From: Prorocentrum cordatum
Lineage: Eukaryota; Sar; Dinophyceae; Prorocentrales; Prorocentraceae
DNA: 64,000 nt
Direction: 5' to 3'
Assembly (NCBI GenBank): GCA_963575745.1
Contig: CAUYUJ010014591.1
Span: 258,021 to 322,020, forward strand
Under the pieces are notes generated by a model. It saw only the letters and a program-made list of their open reading frames with translations. It ran no database searches and had not been told where the DNA came from. The number at the start of each line of letters is the position of its first letter. Within the stretch, counting starts at the first letter, position 1. Position numbers and translations under genes: made by a program. This document shows positions 55,601 through 64,000 of the stretch, piece after piece.

Positions 55601-58600
55601 GAGGGCCCTCGCCCTCCGCGAAGAGGGGCCTCACCACGGGAACATCGAGCTTCCTATAGCAAAACCCCCCCTCCGCCCCCCCCAAGGTTAAGTCGGGCCT
55701 GTCCCTCTACAGGAGGAAAATTAAAGAATAATCAACGAATAGTCTGGGGACGATTGTTCGATGATCCTTTGCCATTTAGGGGTGCTCTTCGAATATTTTT
55801 GATTTTCCATCCGAAACCCGCCTGTAGGAGGACGTGCTCGACCTAATCAACCCTGAGTGCCCTGGTTCTTGGACGTCGCCGGGGTCCGCGGTGCATCCCG
55901 GGCTCCAGCCCGGCCGCCGTGCTCTCATAGGGTTGTCCTTCTGGTCGTATGTCTAGGGCGATGAGATCTACACACATCCACTGCTCCCTGGCCAGGCCTG
56001 CCCCGAGCCCAGGAGCTGTGTGTACGTCCTCCTGGTCAGGCCCGGAGGGCGTGGCGTATACACCGCTGCTGGGTCCAGGATGGGCCTGGCCAGGGAGGGA
56101 GCGGTGGATCTGTACAGATTGCGTCGCCCCACCCCCGAGATCCGACGCTGCAACAACAATTGCAACATGGCAGAAAATCGCGACCAAAGCCCCGGACCCC
56201 ATCGTTCCGTGTCATTTTTCGAGCCGGACCGATCTGTGAGGGTCCCGGGGCCCGAAATTGAGCGAGCACGCCCGATGTGAAACAACTGCAACGCCAGGAT
56301 CTCAGGGACTGTCCGCGCCTCGCCTCGCCTCGTCCCCCTCCCCCCCCCAAGCCACGCGCCAGTAAGGTCTCTCTCTTGCCCAGCCCTGACCTTCCAGAGA
56401 GCTATTTTTTAGCACTGGAGGCCTAAAAAACTAAGAAACGGAACGAAACATCCTAAAATCAAGACTTAGTAGCTTTGGGATAGGTTGTTAAGTCTGGTGC
56501 TATTTTTTCGCCCTCCTGGAGGGTCAGGGAGAGTGCCACTCCCGCGCGTGGCTGGCGGGTGCCGCGCCGCCGAGGTGGCGCGGGCGTCCCGTGGAGCCCG
56601 GAGGAGGCGTGCCGGGCCGCGTCGGCTCTCTGCGAGCTCGCCGTGGTGACGCTCGGCTCCGGCGGGGTCTTCAGGGGCAGCGCTTCCACTGGGATCGTCT
56701 TGGTGGTTCGTTTGTAGCTGGCGGTTGGTTTGTAGTACGTAAGTTAAGTAGGTGATGGTTAGATGTTGGTAGGGTGTTGATTTGATGTCGGCCAGCACAC
56801 TTCTGTTCCAGGCTATCTAGTATGCTCCAGAGCTTTCATGATAATGAGGTTCACGAAAACAGTCAAACACCGCCCGCTCCAATTTTCTGAAAATTGGAGC
56901 GGGCGCTCTTTTGTTTCTGCTGTTTTTTTTCAGCCTCTGGGGGCCCCCGCCGGGCCTCGGGAGCGGCAACAAAACCACTCGGGACGAGAAAACACAGCCG
57001 CAGGGAGGTGGTCTGGACCTCCGGGGCCCGCGAGTCGAAGGACTTGGACCAGCCGGATGTCTGGGGCGTCTGGTGCCAGCAGAGCAATGCCCTCAACACC
57101 AAGGGTTAAGTCGGGCCTGTCCCTCTGCAGGGGGGAATATTCAAAAATAGTAAAACAATAGTCAGGGGATTATTTTTTTAGTATTTTCGGGCGTCTTTCG
57201 AGGATTTTTGGAGTATTTTTTATTTTTCGTCGAAAATCTCCGTGTAGGGGGACACGCCCGACTTAAACCAAGGGGCAACGCTTGGGGACGGAAGGCATCG
57301 ACCCCCCAATCGCCCGTTCCTCGCCGAGGGGGGCCGAGGGCCCGCCCCGCTCGGGCACGTGCGGGTTCGCCATCGGGGGCCCATCGTCAAGGCGGGCGCG
57401 TCCCTCCATAGGACGAATATCCCCAACATAGCCCAAAAATAATCAGGGGACGATTTTTTGGGTATCTCTCCACCGTTTTTGGGTATTTTTTGAGTTTTTT
57501 TTGTTGTTGTTGTTGTCCGAAATCCCCCTGTAGGAGGACAGGCCCGACTTAAGTCTATCAAGCTTTTAAGAACCCCCCCGACCCCCCCCCTCATCCGGTG
57601 AAAGTATAACGCATCCGGCACACTGGAAGCGTTACCTCGGCACTGGAGGAGCCCGCAGAGAGCGTTCGGGGCCAAGCTAAGCCTTGCTGAGCCCTGCTAG
57701 CTCCCGCTAAGTCCTGCTAAGCAATGATAAGCCAGGCTCGCTCCCTGCTGAGCCCTGCAACGCCCTGCTAGCCCCCTGCTTCTTCTTGCGCGTCGCGCGG
57801 CGCGCGACGCGCCACGGAATTTTGTTTTTTGTTTTGTGCGAGGTGCTAAAGATATCGCTCTGCGAAAACGACCCCCAGAAAATATCAAATCTTGGTGCGG
57901 TGCTAACGATAACCCCGGGGGGTTTCTTAAAGGCTTGCCGGGGTTAAGCCTATCGCCGATCTGCCGGCGAGGTGTCGCCGAGCCCAGCTCGATGTCTTCC
58001 GCCCGCGCGCTGGTCCCCCTGGCGTCGCCCCTCAGGTCTGGGTCGCGCGGGGGCGCGGCGCCGAGCCGAGGCTGCACCCGGTGCAGCCGGCCGAGCCAGC
58101 CAAGGCGGTGTGCTCCAGGAGGAGGGGGAGGAGGAGGAGGAGGAGGAGGAGGAGGAGGAGGAGGAGGAGGAGGAGGAGGAGGAGGAGGAGGAGGGGGAGG
58201 GGGAGGAGGAGGAGGAGGAGGTGGAGGAGGAGGAGGAGGGGGAGGAGGGGGAGGAGGGGGAGGAGGAGATGGAGTAGGAGGAGAGGGAGGGGGAGGGGGA
58301 GGGAGAGTGCGGGAGTCTCGTGCTCCCAGGGTCTATGTCGATTGGGTCGATGCGATCCAGCATCTGTTTCGGCCAGCCTGGTGCGATTCGGTTCAGACGC
58401 TCCGACGATGCGGCCCGGTGCCTGGGAGCCGTTCAGCCACGCGCAGAGGCGGTCGGGTTAGGTCGGGCATGTCCCCCTACAGAGGGATTTTAGAGGACAA
58501 ACTAAAGTAGCAAACAAGTGTTCAAAGATTGTCAAACAAATCAAAACATCGTCCCCCGATCATTTTTTGTTTGAAAGATATATTTTGAAAATTCGTCCTC

Positions 58601-61600
58601 AAGCGGGACATGCCCGACTTCAGGACAGTGGGAGGGGGGAAGGCTGCTTAGAAGCACCCTGCTCGAAGCGGGCTCCAGGGGAGCTCGGGGTCCCAGGCTC
58701 CGCCCGCTGCCCCGCGGTCCCCGCTCGGAGGGGCTGGACGTGTGCCGCGTCGTCTGGTCGACGAGGGAGCCTGGGAGCCGTGCGGGCCGCCCCCACCGGG
58801 GCTCAAGAGACGGGGGTCAGGGCTCTCGCGCTCTCCTCCGCTCCTTGCGCTCCCTCCCCTCCGCATCTTCGCGCCGGGGATCCTGCAGGATCTTGCAGGA
58901 TCCTTCGCTCTGACCCGGGCTTGGGTGCAGGATCCTACTGGATCTTGCAGGATCCTGGAAGGCATGACAGACCCGGGTCTGGATTGACCCGGGTCAGAAG
59001 ATCCCCGACCCAGTGGGGCTAAATCAGGCTATCGCAAACATGGATCAAGGGGGCGTGGATTAGCGACGGGTCCCGTTTCCATTCGAAATCTCGGATTTCC
59101 GCCGCCGAACGAGGCGGCACCGGCAGCATTTCGGGGAGGGCTGCCAAATCCTTGGATCGCTAATCCATGTTTGCGCGCCCCCGACTGGAGTGGATGCGGT
59201 CGGAGGATCTCGCCACATCGCCGATGCATCGGCGATGCGGCGCGGTGCCGAGCCCGATCTGACCAATCCTGATGTCGCCGGTGCACCGCCGACGCCTCGA
59301 CACTGCGGTGCGATCCTCCGACCCCATCTGCGCCAGCCCCGTTTGGGCGGCCTCCAGCTCGGTGAGGGCGCTCGGCGCAGTGGCTCTCCAGCATCCCACG
59401 GGTTTGGACGCTGGGGAGTGCATACAACGAGCTCCTTGGCCGATCAGGCGACGGCGTGCATAATTCAAGCCGCTCCCGCTCTCTTTCCCCCTCCTCCCCT
59501 CTGCCTCTCCTTCTCCCGCTCACCTTCCCCCCTCTCACCCTCACCGTCCCCGTTGCCCTCCCCCGCCTCCCCCTCGAAAACATCAGAAGCACCCAAACGA
59601 AAGACCACTCAGAGATCAGAGAGCATTCGGAACACACTCGACGACCATTCGACAACCTGGCACACCCTCGCAATTCTTTGAACAGGTGTGACAACTTGTG
59701 AAAGTACTTTCGCACACCTTGAAACGCCTCCAAGGGCATAAGGAGGGCCTCGATTTTTTTGAACATCTTCGAACAACTTCAGACACCTTTGATGAAAGCC
59801 CTTGAGAGCTTGGGGGTAGCCTCCCAGGTGGTGGACTCCACGGGCGCGGGGGACTTCTTCGCCGGCGGCTTTCTAGGCGCCTGGCTCAGGGGCCTCCCGG
59901 AGGAGGAGCCCCTCGGTGGGCCATCTCAGGAGGAGGGAGGGAGAAGGGGGGGGGGGACGAGGCGGAGGAGGAGGAGGAGGAGGAGGAGGAGGAGGAGGAG
60001 GAGGAGGAGGATGAGGAGGAGGAGGAGGAGGAGGTGGAAGAGGAGGCGGAGGAGGAGGAGGAGGCGGAGGAGGAGGAGGAGGTGGAAGAGGAGGCGGAGG
60101 AGGAGGAGGAGGAGGAGGAGGAGGAGGATCCCAGTAAGTCCAAGATGTATCGACGATGCTGCAATACAAACACCCGTTTGGTGCCTTCACGCATGTTTTT
60201 TTCAGTGCGCGAACCGACCCCCTTGAACGAACAGCGCCCCTATGGTCCCGCAATCTGGGCGGAAGTGGTGTTTTCGAACGAGCTGCCCTGCAGCCCGCGA
60301 GCCACCAGGAGTGCAGCAGGGCGGGGTCAGAAAGTTACATGACACGCCCAGCGACGGCACCCACTTTGAGAAGGATTCGCCCTCCGTCCGTGCAACGGCC
60401 GTGCAGTTTCGGGCTCCTGGTCACAAGGTCCAGCGAAGCCTCAGGCGAGGGAGCCCCACTCTGACAAGGGGACCGCCATGAGTCCGGTGCAGCTACAGCG
60501 AAGACGCTGAAATAAGGTCCGCTTTGGGTTCGCAAGGGGCTCGGGGATTTGGGTCGTTTCTCAGATTTATGTCGCGGGATTTGCTTGTGGCCCAGGCCCT
60601 CCGTGGCCAGAAAAGCCCCTCTGTTCCTTATTTGGCGTTCCTTCTGGTAGTACCTCGACTGTGTTGCACAGTCTTCTGCTTGCGGCATGGCCGTCTCGGG
60701 ACATCTCGGGCGAGGGCTCCCTGCTGAAAGCGATCCGCCCTTCCTCCGTGTGGCCGCTGGACACTTTTTGCGACGCGTGTGCGCGGCGCCCAGGCGAGAG
60801 CCCTTCTTTGAAACAATCTTTTGATTTCTGATAAACGAGTGCGCGCGCATTGTACTTTATGGAGAGGATGGCGGGGGGGGGGGCGATACCGGTTTGGCTG
60901 GGATGATATGAATTCATAGGTCGGATGGACATTTGGGTCAGAATCCAATGTGTTTTGCATCGGTTCCCGGGGGATCTTTAACCCCAGGGGGGGGGGAGGG
61001 TGGTAGACCCTGTCATTTTTGAAAAAGACCCCTTCCCATCCGTTGTGCTGCCGGGGTGTGGGATAAGCCAGCGCGCGCGACGCCAGGGCGAGCGACCCAT
61101 CCTGAAGACGACGCGCCCTCCATCCGTGCAGCTGCTGGACGTTGTCAAGGCGAGCGTGCGCAGCGCAGCAGCGAGAGCCCCACTTTGAAAACGGCCCGCC
61201 CTCCACGCGTGGAGCTGTGGGAGGTGTCCGAGAAGAGTGCGCGTCGCGCCAAGACGAGAGCCCCGTTTCGAAGGCGACCCTCCCTCCACCCGTTGTAGCG
61301 TTTGGATGTTGTAAAGACGAGTGCGAATGCGGCGCCAGGACGAGAGCCTCATTTTTGAAAGCGATCCGCCTTCCGTCGGGCATCTGGTGGACACTTCAAG
61401 CTTTGAGATCGTATCCTTCTCCTCCTCCTCCTGCTCCTCCTCCTCCTCCTTTTCTCCTCCTCCTCCTCCTCCTCCTCCTCCTCCTCCTTGGGCCACAGGC
61501 GGGGATCGGCTCTTGGCTGGCTGCTGGTGCTCTAGCAGGTTCTGGGCGGCGGCGCCGCCCAAGCGACGCGTTGTGGTGGTGCGGCAGGGGGGAGTTACCC

Positions 61601-62458
61601 ACGAGAGCGGGGGGAGGGGGGAGGGGGCCGGTGGCGCTTCTGACCCACACGTACTCCCACTTTCTGCGCTATTTTCCGAGAGGCCAGCAGGCGCAGTGAG
61701 GAGGAGCAGGCGGGGGCGGAGTTGGCGGAGGAGGCCTGGCGAGATCTGGCTAACGACTCTGACATGTGGAATCAGCGAGCACCCAGGGATCACCGAGCGC
61801 GTTCCACTACTCGCAAAGTGCCTACTCGCAAACGTCCGAAAAGCACACGTCTGCACCGATGAAACCTATCCGAAGTCCCCAACGGCGGATCCAGGCCATG
61901 TGCGAGTAGTGACTTTGCGAGTAGTGGAACGCGCTTGTCCCAGGGAGGGAGCACGCACGGGCCCGTCCTGGGCGACGTCCAGGACGTCGGCGAGCGGCGG
62001 CGTGGCGGGCGGCACAGGGGCAAGGGCAGCCCCCCCCCCCGCTCTCTCCGCTCCCACTGCATGCTCGCACCGCGCTCGACGACGGCGAACCCCGCGGCTC
62101 ATCAAGAGAAGGATGAGTGAGGGCGAGGGCGAGGGCTCGCCCGCCCGCGGGGGACACATTCGGGGCTCGCCTGGAGCGTGTGCCTTGTGCGGTGTAGAGG
62201 TTCACATGTGGCGATCATTGTCCGCCGGCCTCGTCTTCCTTGTCCTTCTTCCTCCTCCTCCTCCTCCTCCTCCTCCTCATCCTCTCCCTCCTCCCTCCAA
62301 GTCTCACCGTCGTCCCTCCTGCTGCTGCTGCTGCTGCTCCCGCTCAGGAGTGCGTGCGCTGGGGGTCCGCGGCCGCGGTCGCCGTGCTGTCGGCGTTCGG
62401 CACCGATCTCGGCCGCGCGGGCTGGGAAGCGCTGCGGGCCGAGTGCATGGCGACCTGA
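47573..62458 (+). CDS. PfkB-family carbohydrate/adenosine kinase, five recognised exons
   Basis: The span covers exons at 47573-47674, about 53825-54487, 58036-58107, 59828-about 59905 and 62348-62458. PfkB kinases transfer the ATP gamma-phosphate to a sugar or nucleoside hydroxyl. Visible hallmarks are VAVGSPMLD at the N-terminus, GGCAGNT, the NxxE motif in MNEAEA, and VVDSTGAGDFFAGGFL, the second PfkB signature with the GAGD anion hole and catalytic Asp. The total is about 340 residues, close to adenosine kinase length, but the substrate is not decidable. About 30 residues expected between NEAEARAL and WVARGRG are missing, so one more small exon probably lies at 54490-58030. Introns of 6.1, 3.5, 1.7 and 2.4 kb contain a LINE, MITE-like elements and GGA arrays. 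Confidence 0.65.
47708..49384. repeat. GGA arrays and AT-rich triplets in kinase intron 1, copy B
   Basis: Counterpart of 18690-20372: GGA to 47797, AT-rich triplets to about 48632, GAG to 48695, mixed GC-rich spacer, then a GGAGGC array at 49170-49384. Confidence 0.85.
49755..50075. repeat. GCATCGGCGAT-related sequence, copy B
   Basis: Counterpart of 20736-21056, with the same self-complementary GATGCATCGGC run. Confidence 0.55.
50424..50579. mobile_element. 156-bp MITE-like inverted-repeat element, copy B
   Basis: Identical to 21405-21560, including the AACATAAACTTTTGGCGCTC inverted termini. Confidence 0.75.
50637..51309. repeat. GAC/GGC tract and CTCTTGGGGCC array, copy B
   Basis: Counterpart of 21618-22290. 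Confidence 0.75.
51442..52506 (-). pseudogene. 5'-truncated LINE reverse transcriptase, copy B
   Basis: The same 354-residue frame as 22423-23487, with SQGCPLSP and YADD. The truncation is at the same point, as expected if the LINE inserted before the block was duplicated. Confidence 0.8.
52658..53013. repeat. CTA and CTC arrays, copy B
   Basis: Counterpart of 23640-24000 with a two-base length difference in the second CTC run, which changes the frame of the downstream repeat translation. Confidence 0.88.
53014..53597. repeat. CTCTTGGGGCC array with central box, copy B
   Basis: Counterpart of 24001-24580. Confidence 0.7.
53825..54487 (+). CDS. PfkB-family kinase exon 2, copy B
   Basis: Same 221-codon exon as 24808-25470, with GGCAGNT and MNEAEA. 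A GA dinucleotide follows the phase-0 end at 54487; a GT lies 13 bases further on (54501) but would leave phase 1. Confidence 0.7.
54488..55449. other. Intron sequence with ACGAAACACA-rich stretch, copy B
   Basis: Counterpart of 25471-26432. The missing internal kinase exon might lie here or further on to 58030, but I could not identify it. Confidence 0.45.
55450..55589. mobile_element. TTAA-flanked MITE-like element a, copy B
   Basis: Counterpart of 26433-26572. Confidence 0.55.
55688..55846. mobile_element. TTAA-flanked MITE-like element b, copy B
   Basis: Counterpart of 26671-26829. It is followed by a single 121-bp unit rather than two. Confidence 0.65.
55966..56114. repeat. Imperfect long inverted repeat, copy B
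   Basis: Counterpart of 27070-27218. Confidence 0.6.
56871..56905. repeat. Perfect 35-bp palindrome, copy B
   Basis: Counterpart of 27975-28009, with the same 17-bp stem. Confidence 0.85.
57106..57266. mobile_element. TTAA-flanked MITE-like element c, copy B
   Basis: Counterpart of 28210-28370, with TTAA at both ends. Confidence 0.75.
57387..57552. mobile_element. TTAA-flanked MITE-like element d, copy B
   Basis: Counterpart of 28491-28656. Confidence 0.7.
57666..57812. repeat. GCTAAGCCCTGCT repeats and GC palindrome, copy B
   Basis: Counterpart of 28770-28916. Confidence 0.7.
58036..58107 (+). CDS. PfkB-family kinase exon 3
   Basis: 24 codons beginning VWVARGRGAEPRLHPVQP and ending AEPAKA. 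In PfkB kinases this is the strand (VVVTLG-like) and loop just before the GAGD signature. CCCCTCAG precedes it and GTGTGC follows, a canonical AG acceptor and GT donor. Both ends are phase 0, so it joins directly to VVDSTGAGD of the next exon. Confidence 0.65.
58112..58305. repeat. GGA array
   Basis: A GGA/GGG array directly after exon 3, with poly-Gly, poly-Glu and poly-Arg translations. It belongs to intron 3. Confidence 0.9.
58458..58622. mobile_element. TTAA-family MITE-like element e
   Basis: The left end is TTAGGTCGGGCATGTCCCCC, the right end GCGGGACATGCCCGACTTCA. It has the same arms and size as element c, but both TTAA boxes are mutated. It is outside the duplicated block, so it is an independent insertion of the family. 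Confidence 0.65.
58870..58996. repeat. CAGGATCCT and GACCCGGGTC repeats
   Basis: Four to five GCAGGATC(C/T)T motifs and three CCCGGGTC motifs form short palindromes within 125 bases of kinase intron 3. Confidence 0.65.
59034..59174. repeat. Inverted-repeat element of about 141 bp
   Basis: The left arm GCAAACATGGAT, then GGATTAGCGA after a short insert, pairs with TCGCTAATCCATGTTTGC at 59157-59174. No coding content. Confidence 0.6.
59192..59328. mobile_element. GCATCGGCGAT-family inverted-repeat element
   Basis: The left arm GGATGCGGTCGGAGGATCTC is inverted at the right as GCGATCCTCCGACCCCATC. The interior carries CATCGCCGATGCATCGGCGATG, itself palindromic. Related to 63557-63708 and 20736-20810. 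Confidence 0.6.
59828..59905 (+). CDS. PfkB-family kinase exon 4
   Basis: It encodes VVDSTGAGDFFAGGFLGAWL then RGLPEE. This is the second PfkB signature; the Asp of GAGD is the catalytic base and the Gly-rich turn forms the anion hole. CTCCCAG precedes it. The end is uncertain: phase 0 at 59905 is followed by GAG, while a GT at 59916 would leave phase 1. Confidence 0.78.
59935..60128. repeat. GGA/GGAGGC array
   Basis: A GGA array with GGTGGAAGAGGAGGCGGA sub-repeats, right after exon 4. Open frames through it are artefacts. Confidence 0.9.
60330..61385. repeat. Degenerate 80-bp repeats, GAGAGCCC...TTTGAAA
   Basis: Units of about 80-85 bases contain GCGAGAGCCCCACTTTGAAA, CGGCCCGCCCTCC and GTGCAGCTGCTGGACG-like blocks. 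Three or four lie side by side at 61030-61385, and single diverged units lie at about 60345-60470 and 60700-60815. Between them (60480-60690 and 60830-61020) nothing is recognised. Confidence 0.6.
61410..61490. repeat. CTC array
   Basis: CTC/CCT repeat in kinase intron 4. Confidence 0.85.
61796..61935. mobile_element. 140-bp inverted-repeat element
   Basis: A 24-bp left arm starting AGCGCGTTCCACTACTCGCA (61796-61819) has an exact inverted copy at 61912-61935. A second CTACTCGCA (61822-61830) faces TGCGAGTAG just inside the right arm. No coding content; MITE-like. Confidence 0.75.
62348..62458 (+). CDS. PfkB-family kinase exon 5 (C-terminus)
   Basis: 36 codons plus TGA: ECVRWGSAAAVAVLSAFGTD then LGRAGWEALRAECMAT. 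Ala-rich helix after a Gly-Ser turn matches the last helices of PfkB kinases (G-AAA-V-AFG). The preceding CCCGCTCAG is a clear acceptor and the frame is phase 0. Confidence 0.7.
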   Translation, partial: ECVRWGSAAAVAVLSAFGTDLGRAGWEALRAECMAT

Positions 62459-62689
62459 AGGGGAGGGCGCCGCGGGCCGAAAAGAGCCGTCCTGGTGCTG
62501 ATCCCCCTCCGCAGTCTCTATCCCCCGTGTCCTCGCACCTCCTCTCCCCATCGCCTCTCTTTTCTAATTTCCCGACCAACACCTGTGGTGTCGGGTCCTC
62601 GTTTTGAAGTAACGGTTCCCGCGTTCTCCTCCTCCTCCTCCCTCCCTCCTCCCTCTCTCTTCCTCCCCCTCCTCCCTCCTCCATGCGTT

Positions 62690-63400
62690 TCACCCACCCA
62701 GTACAGCGTTTCGTGGCCCCATAGGGAGCCCCACCGAAGGTCCCAGTGCTACCGTCCGCATGCGTCACGCACACCCAGTACAGCGTTTCGTGGCCCCATA
62801 GGGAGCCCCACCGACGGCCCCAGTGCGAGCGCCCGCATGCATCTTCAAAACCCAATTTGGTATTTTCGCCCTCCCAGTACAGCGTTTCGTGGCCCCATAG
62901 GGAGCTCCACCGAAGCCCCCAGTGGGACCGCCCGCATGCGTCCCACACGCCCAATTTGGCATTTTTCCACCCACCCAGTACAGCGTTTCGTGGCCCCACA
63001 GGGGAGCTCCGCCGAAGGCCCCAGTGCCACCGTCCGCGTGCGTCCCGAAAACCCAATTTGGCATTTTATAGGGAACTCCACCGAAGCCCCCAGTGGGACC
63101 GTCCGCATGCGTCCCGAAAACCTAATTTGGCACTTTCACCCACCCAGTACAGCGTGGCCCCATAGGGAGCCCCACCGACGGCCCCAGTGGGACCGCCCGC
63201 ATGCGTCCCGAAAGCCCAATTCGGTTTTCACCCACCCAGTGTAGCGTTTCGTGGCCCCATAAGGGAGCTCCACCGAAGCTCCCAGTGGGACCGCCCGCAT
63301 GCGTCCCGCATGCGTCCCGCACGCGCCCACTTTGGTATTTTCACACACCCAGTACAGCGTTTCGTGGCCCCACAGGGAGCTCCACCGAAGACCCCAGTGG
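62690..63400. repeat. 110-bp satellite with TTTCGTGGCCCCA core
   Basis: About eight units of 90-115 bases run CACCCAGTACAGCGTTTCGT, GGCCCCATAGGGAGC, CCACCGAAG, CCGCATGCGTCCC and CCAATTTGGCATTTT. Some units are truncated (63065 and 63155). The core equals the satellites at 3350-3935 and 5590-5910. Confidence 0.88.
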
Positions 63401-63556
63401 GCGCCAGGGGCAAGGGGCTCTGCGGGCCGCGCGCCCGCCGAAGCCCCCTTCGAGGGCGCCGCAGGCCATCCGTACGCTTCTCCCGGCAGGTTCGTGCTTC
63501 TCTGGATGGTTTGAGTGGCAGACAGACAGCCCAGACCTCCTAGGTGGGGTCGAAGT

Positions 63557-63708
63557 AGATGGGGTCGGAGGATCGCGCCGCATCGCCGATGCGTCGGCGA
63601 TGCTGCTCGATGTGGGGCCCGCATTTCTCCACGCCGATGGCGCCGATGCATCGCCGGAGTCGCCAGTGCATTGCCGATGCATTGCCGCCATCTACTCGGA
63701 CCCCGTCT
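63557..63708. mobile_element. GCATCGGCGAT-family inverted-repeat element
   Basis: The left arm AGATGGGGTCGGAGGATCGC faces CATCTACTCGGACCCCGTCT on the right. The interior has GCCGATGCGTCGGCGATG and GCCGATGCATTGCC. Same family as 59192-59328. Confidence 0.55.
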
Positions 63709-64000
63709 GGGAGGCCTCTAGACAGAGGCCTGGTCAAACCACATGGGTTGGCCCGCAAACGGGCGAGGCTAGAGCGCAGTGGCCTGAACAAGCATGCGCG
63801 CAACGGAGAGCAAGCGTTGTGCCTCCGACAGGGAGGTGAGGAGAGAGGAGGAGAGGGGGGGCGGTTCTCACGCGTGAATGCAATACTCGACGAATGCGTC
63901 GTCGCCACGTTCGTGTGCAATGTCACGTTCGTGTCCACTGTCATAGATGCATGAGTGACGTTTGCGGAATTTAGTGTGGAGCCGACCACTGGATCATCAC
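63709..64000. other. Right-end sequence, nothing recognised
   Basis: No tandem repeat or recognised coding segment to the window edge. Confidence 0.4.

Larger units (their letters stand above)
44951..58011. repeat. Large direct duplication, copy B
   Basis: Counterpart of 15997-29115. It contains kinase exons 1 and 2, the LINE, the MITE-like elements and the arrays in the same order and orientation. It continues past the point where copy A meets the gap, into kinase exon 3. Confidence 0.85.

Overview
The window looks like nuclear DNA of a dinoflagellate. The evidence is very GC-rich coding islands, exons separated by introns of several kb, probable GA as well as GT splice donors, abundant degenerate trinucleotide arrays, and a tyrosine-recombinase (DIRS-type) retrotransposon carrying a methyltransferase-like domain. 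The genus cannot be fixed from the sequence; a Prorocentrum- or Symbiodiniaceae-like genome is my guess. No rRNA, tRNA or spliced-leader RNA gene was recognised.

Layout. 1-12545 is almost entirely tandem repeat: TAC/GTT/GGA/AAT trinucleotides, GGATTC repeats, 33-bp, 60-bp and 72-bp satellites, and a CAGCCT array. 12560-14450 is a frameshifted reverse transcriptase relic. 15010-15996 is a 987-bp dispersed element. 15997-29115 is a 13-kb block that recurs almost unchanged at 44951-58011. It holds the first two exons of a PfkB-family sugar/nucleoside kinase, a 5'-truncated LINE on the minus strand, several small inverted-repeat elements and many GGA/AAT arrays. A 100-N gap (29116-29215) ends the first copy. 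29216-33480 is GC-rich, with no gene I recognise. 33483-34803 holds microsatellites and a diverged copy of the 987-bp element.

34804-43963 is a near-complete DIRS/PAT-Ngaro-like retrotransposon of about 9.2 kb with split direct repeats (A1 ... B1-A2-B2). It encodes a Gag-like membrane-anchored protein, a reverse transcriptase with a C5-methyltransferase-like domain lodged inside its palm, RNase H, a tyrosine recombinase and an extra membrane-protein frame. A 986-bp copy of the dispersed element interrupts that last frame, and an ATT flanks it on both sides.

44951-62458 carries the fuller copy of the kinase gene: exons at 47573-47674, about 53825-54487, 58036-58107, 59828-about 59905 and 62348-62458. 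The predicted protein is about 340 residues, close to adenosine kinase length. Its introns hold the LINE, MITE-like elements and microsatellites. The end of the window (58860-63990) has further inverted-repeat elements and a 110-bp satellite whose core is shared with satellites near the left end.

The most notable points are the retrotransposon architecture, the accessory membrane-protein frame, the ATT-flanked insertion, the TTAA-flanked miniature elements, and the 13-kb duplication whose left breakpoint falls at the 3' end of the dispersed element. That duplication may be an assembly artefact.
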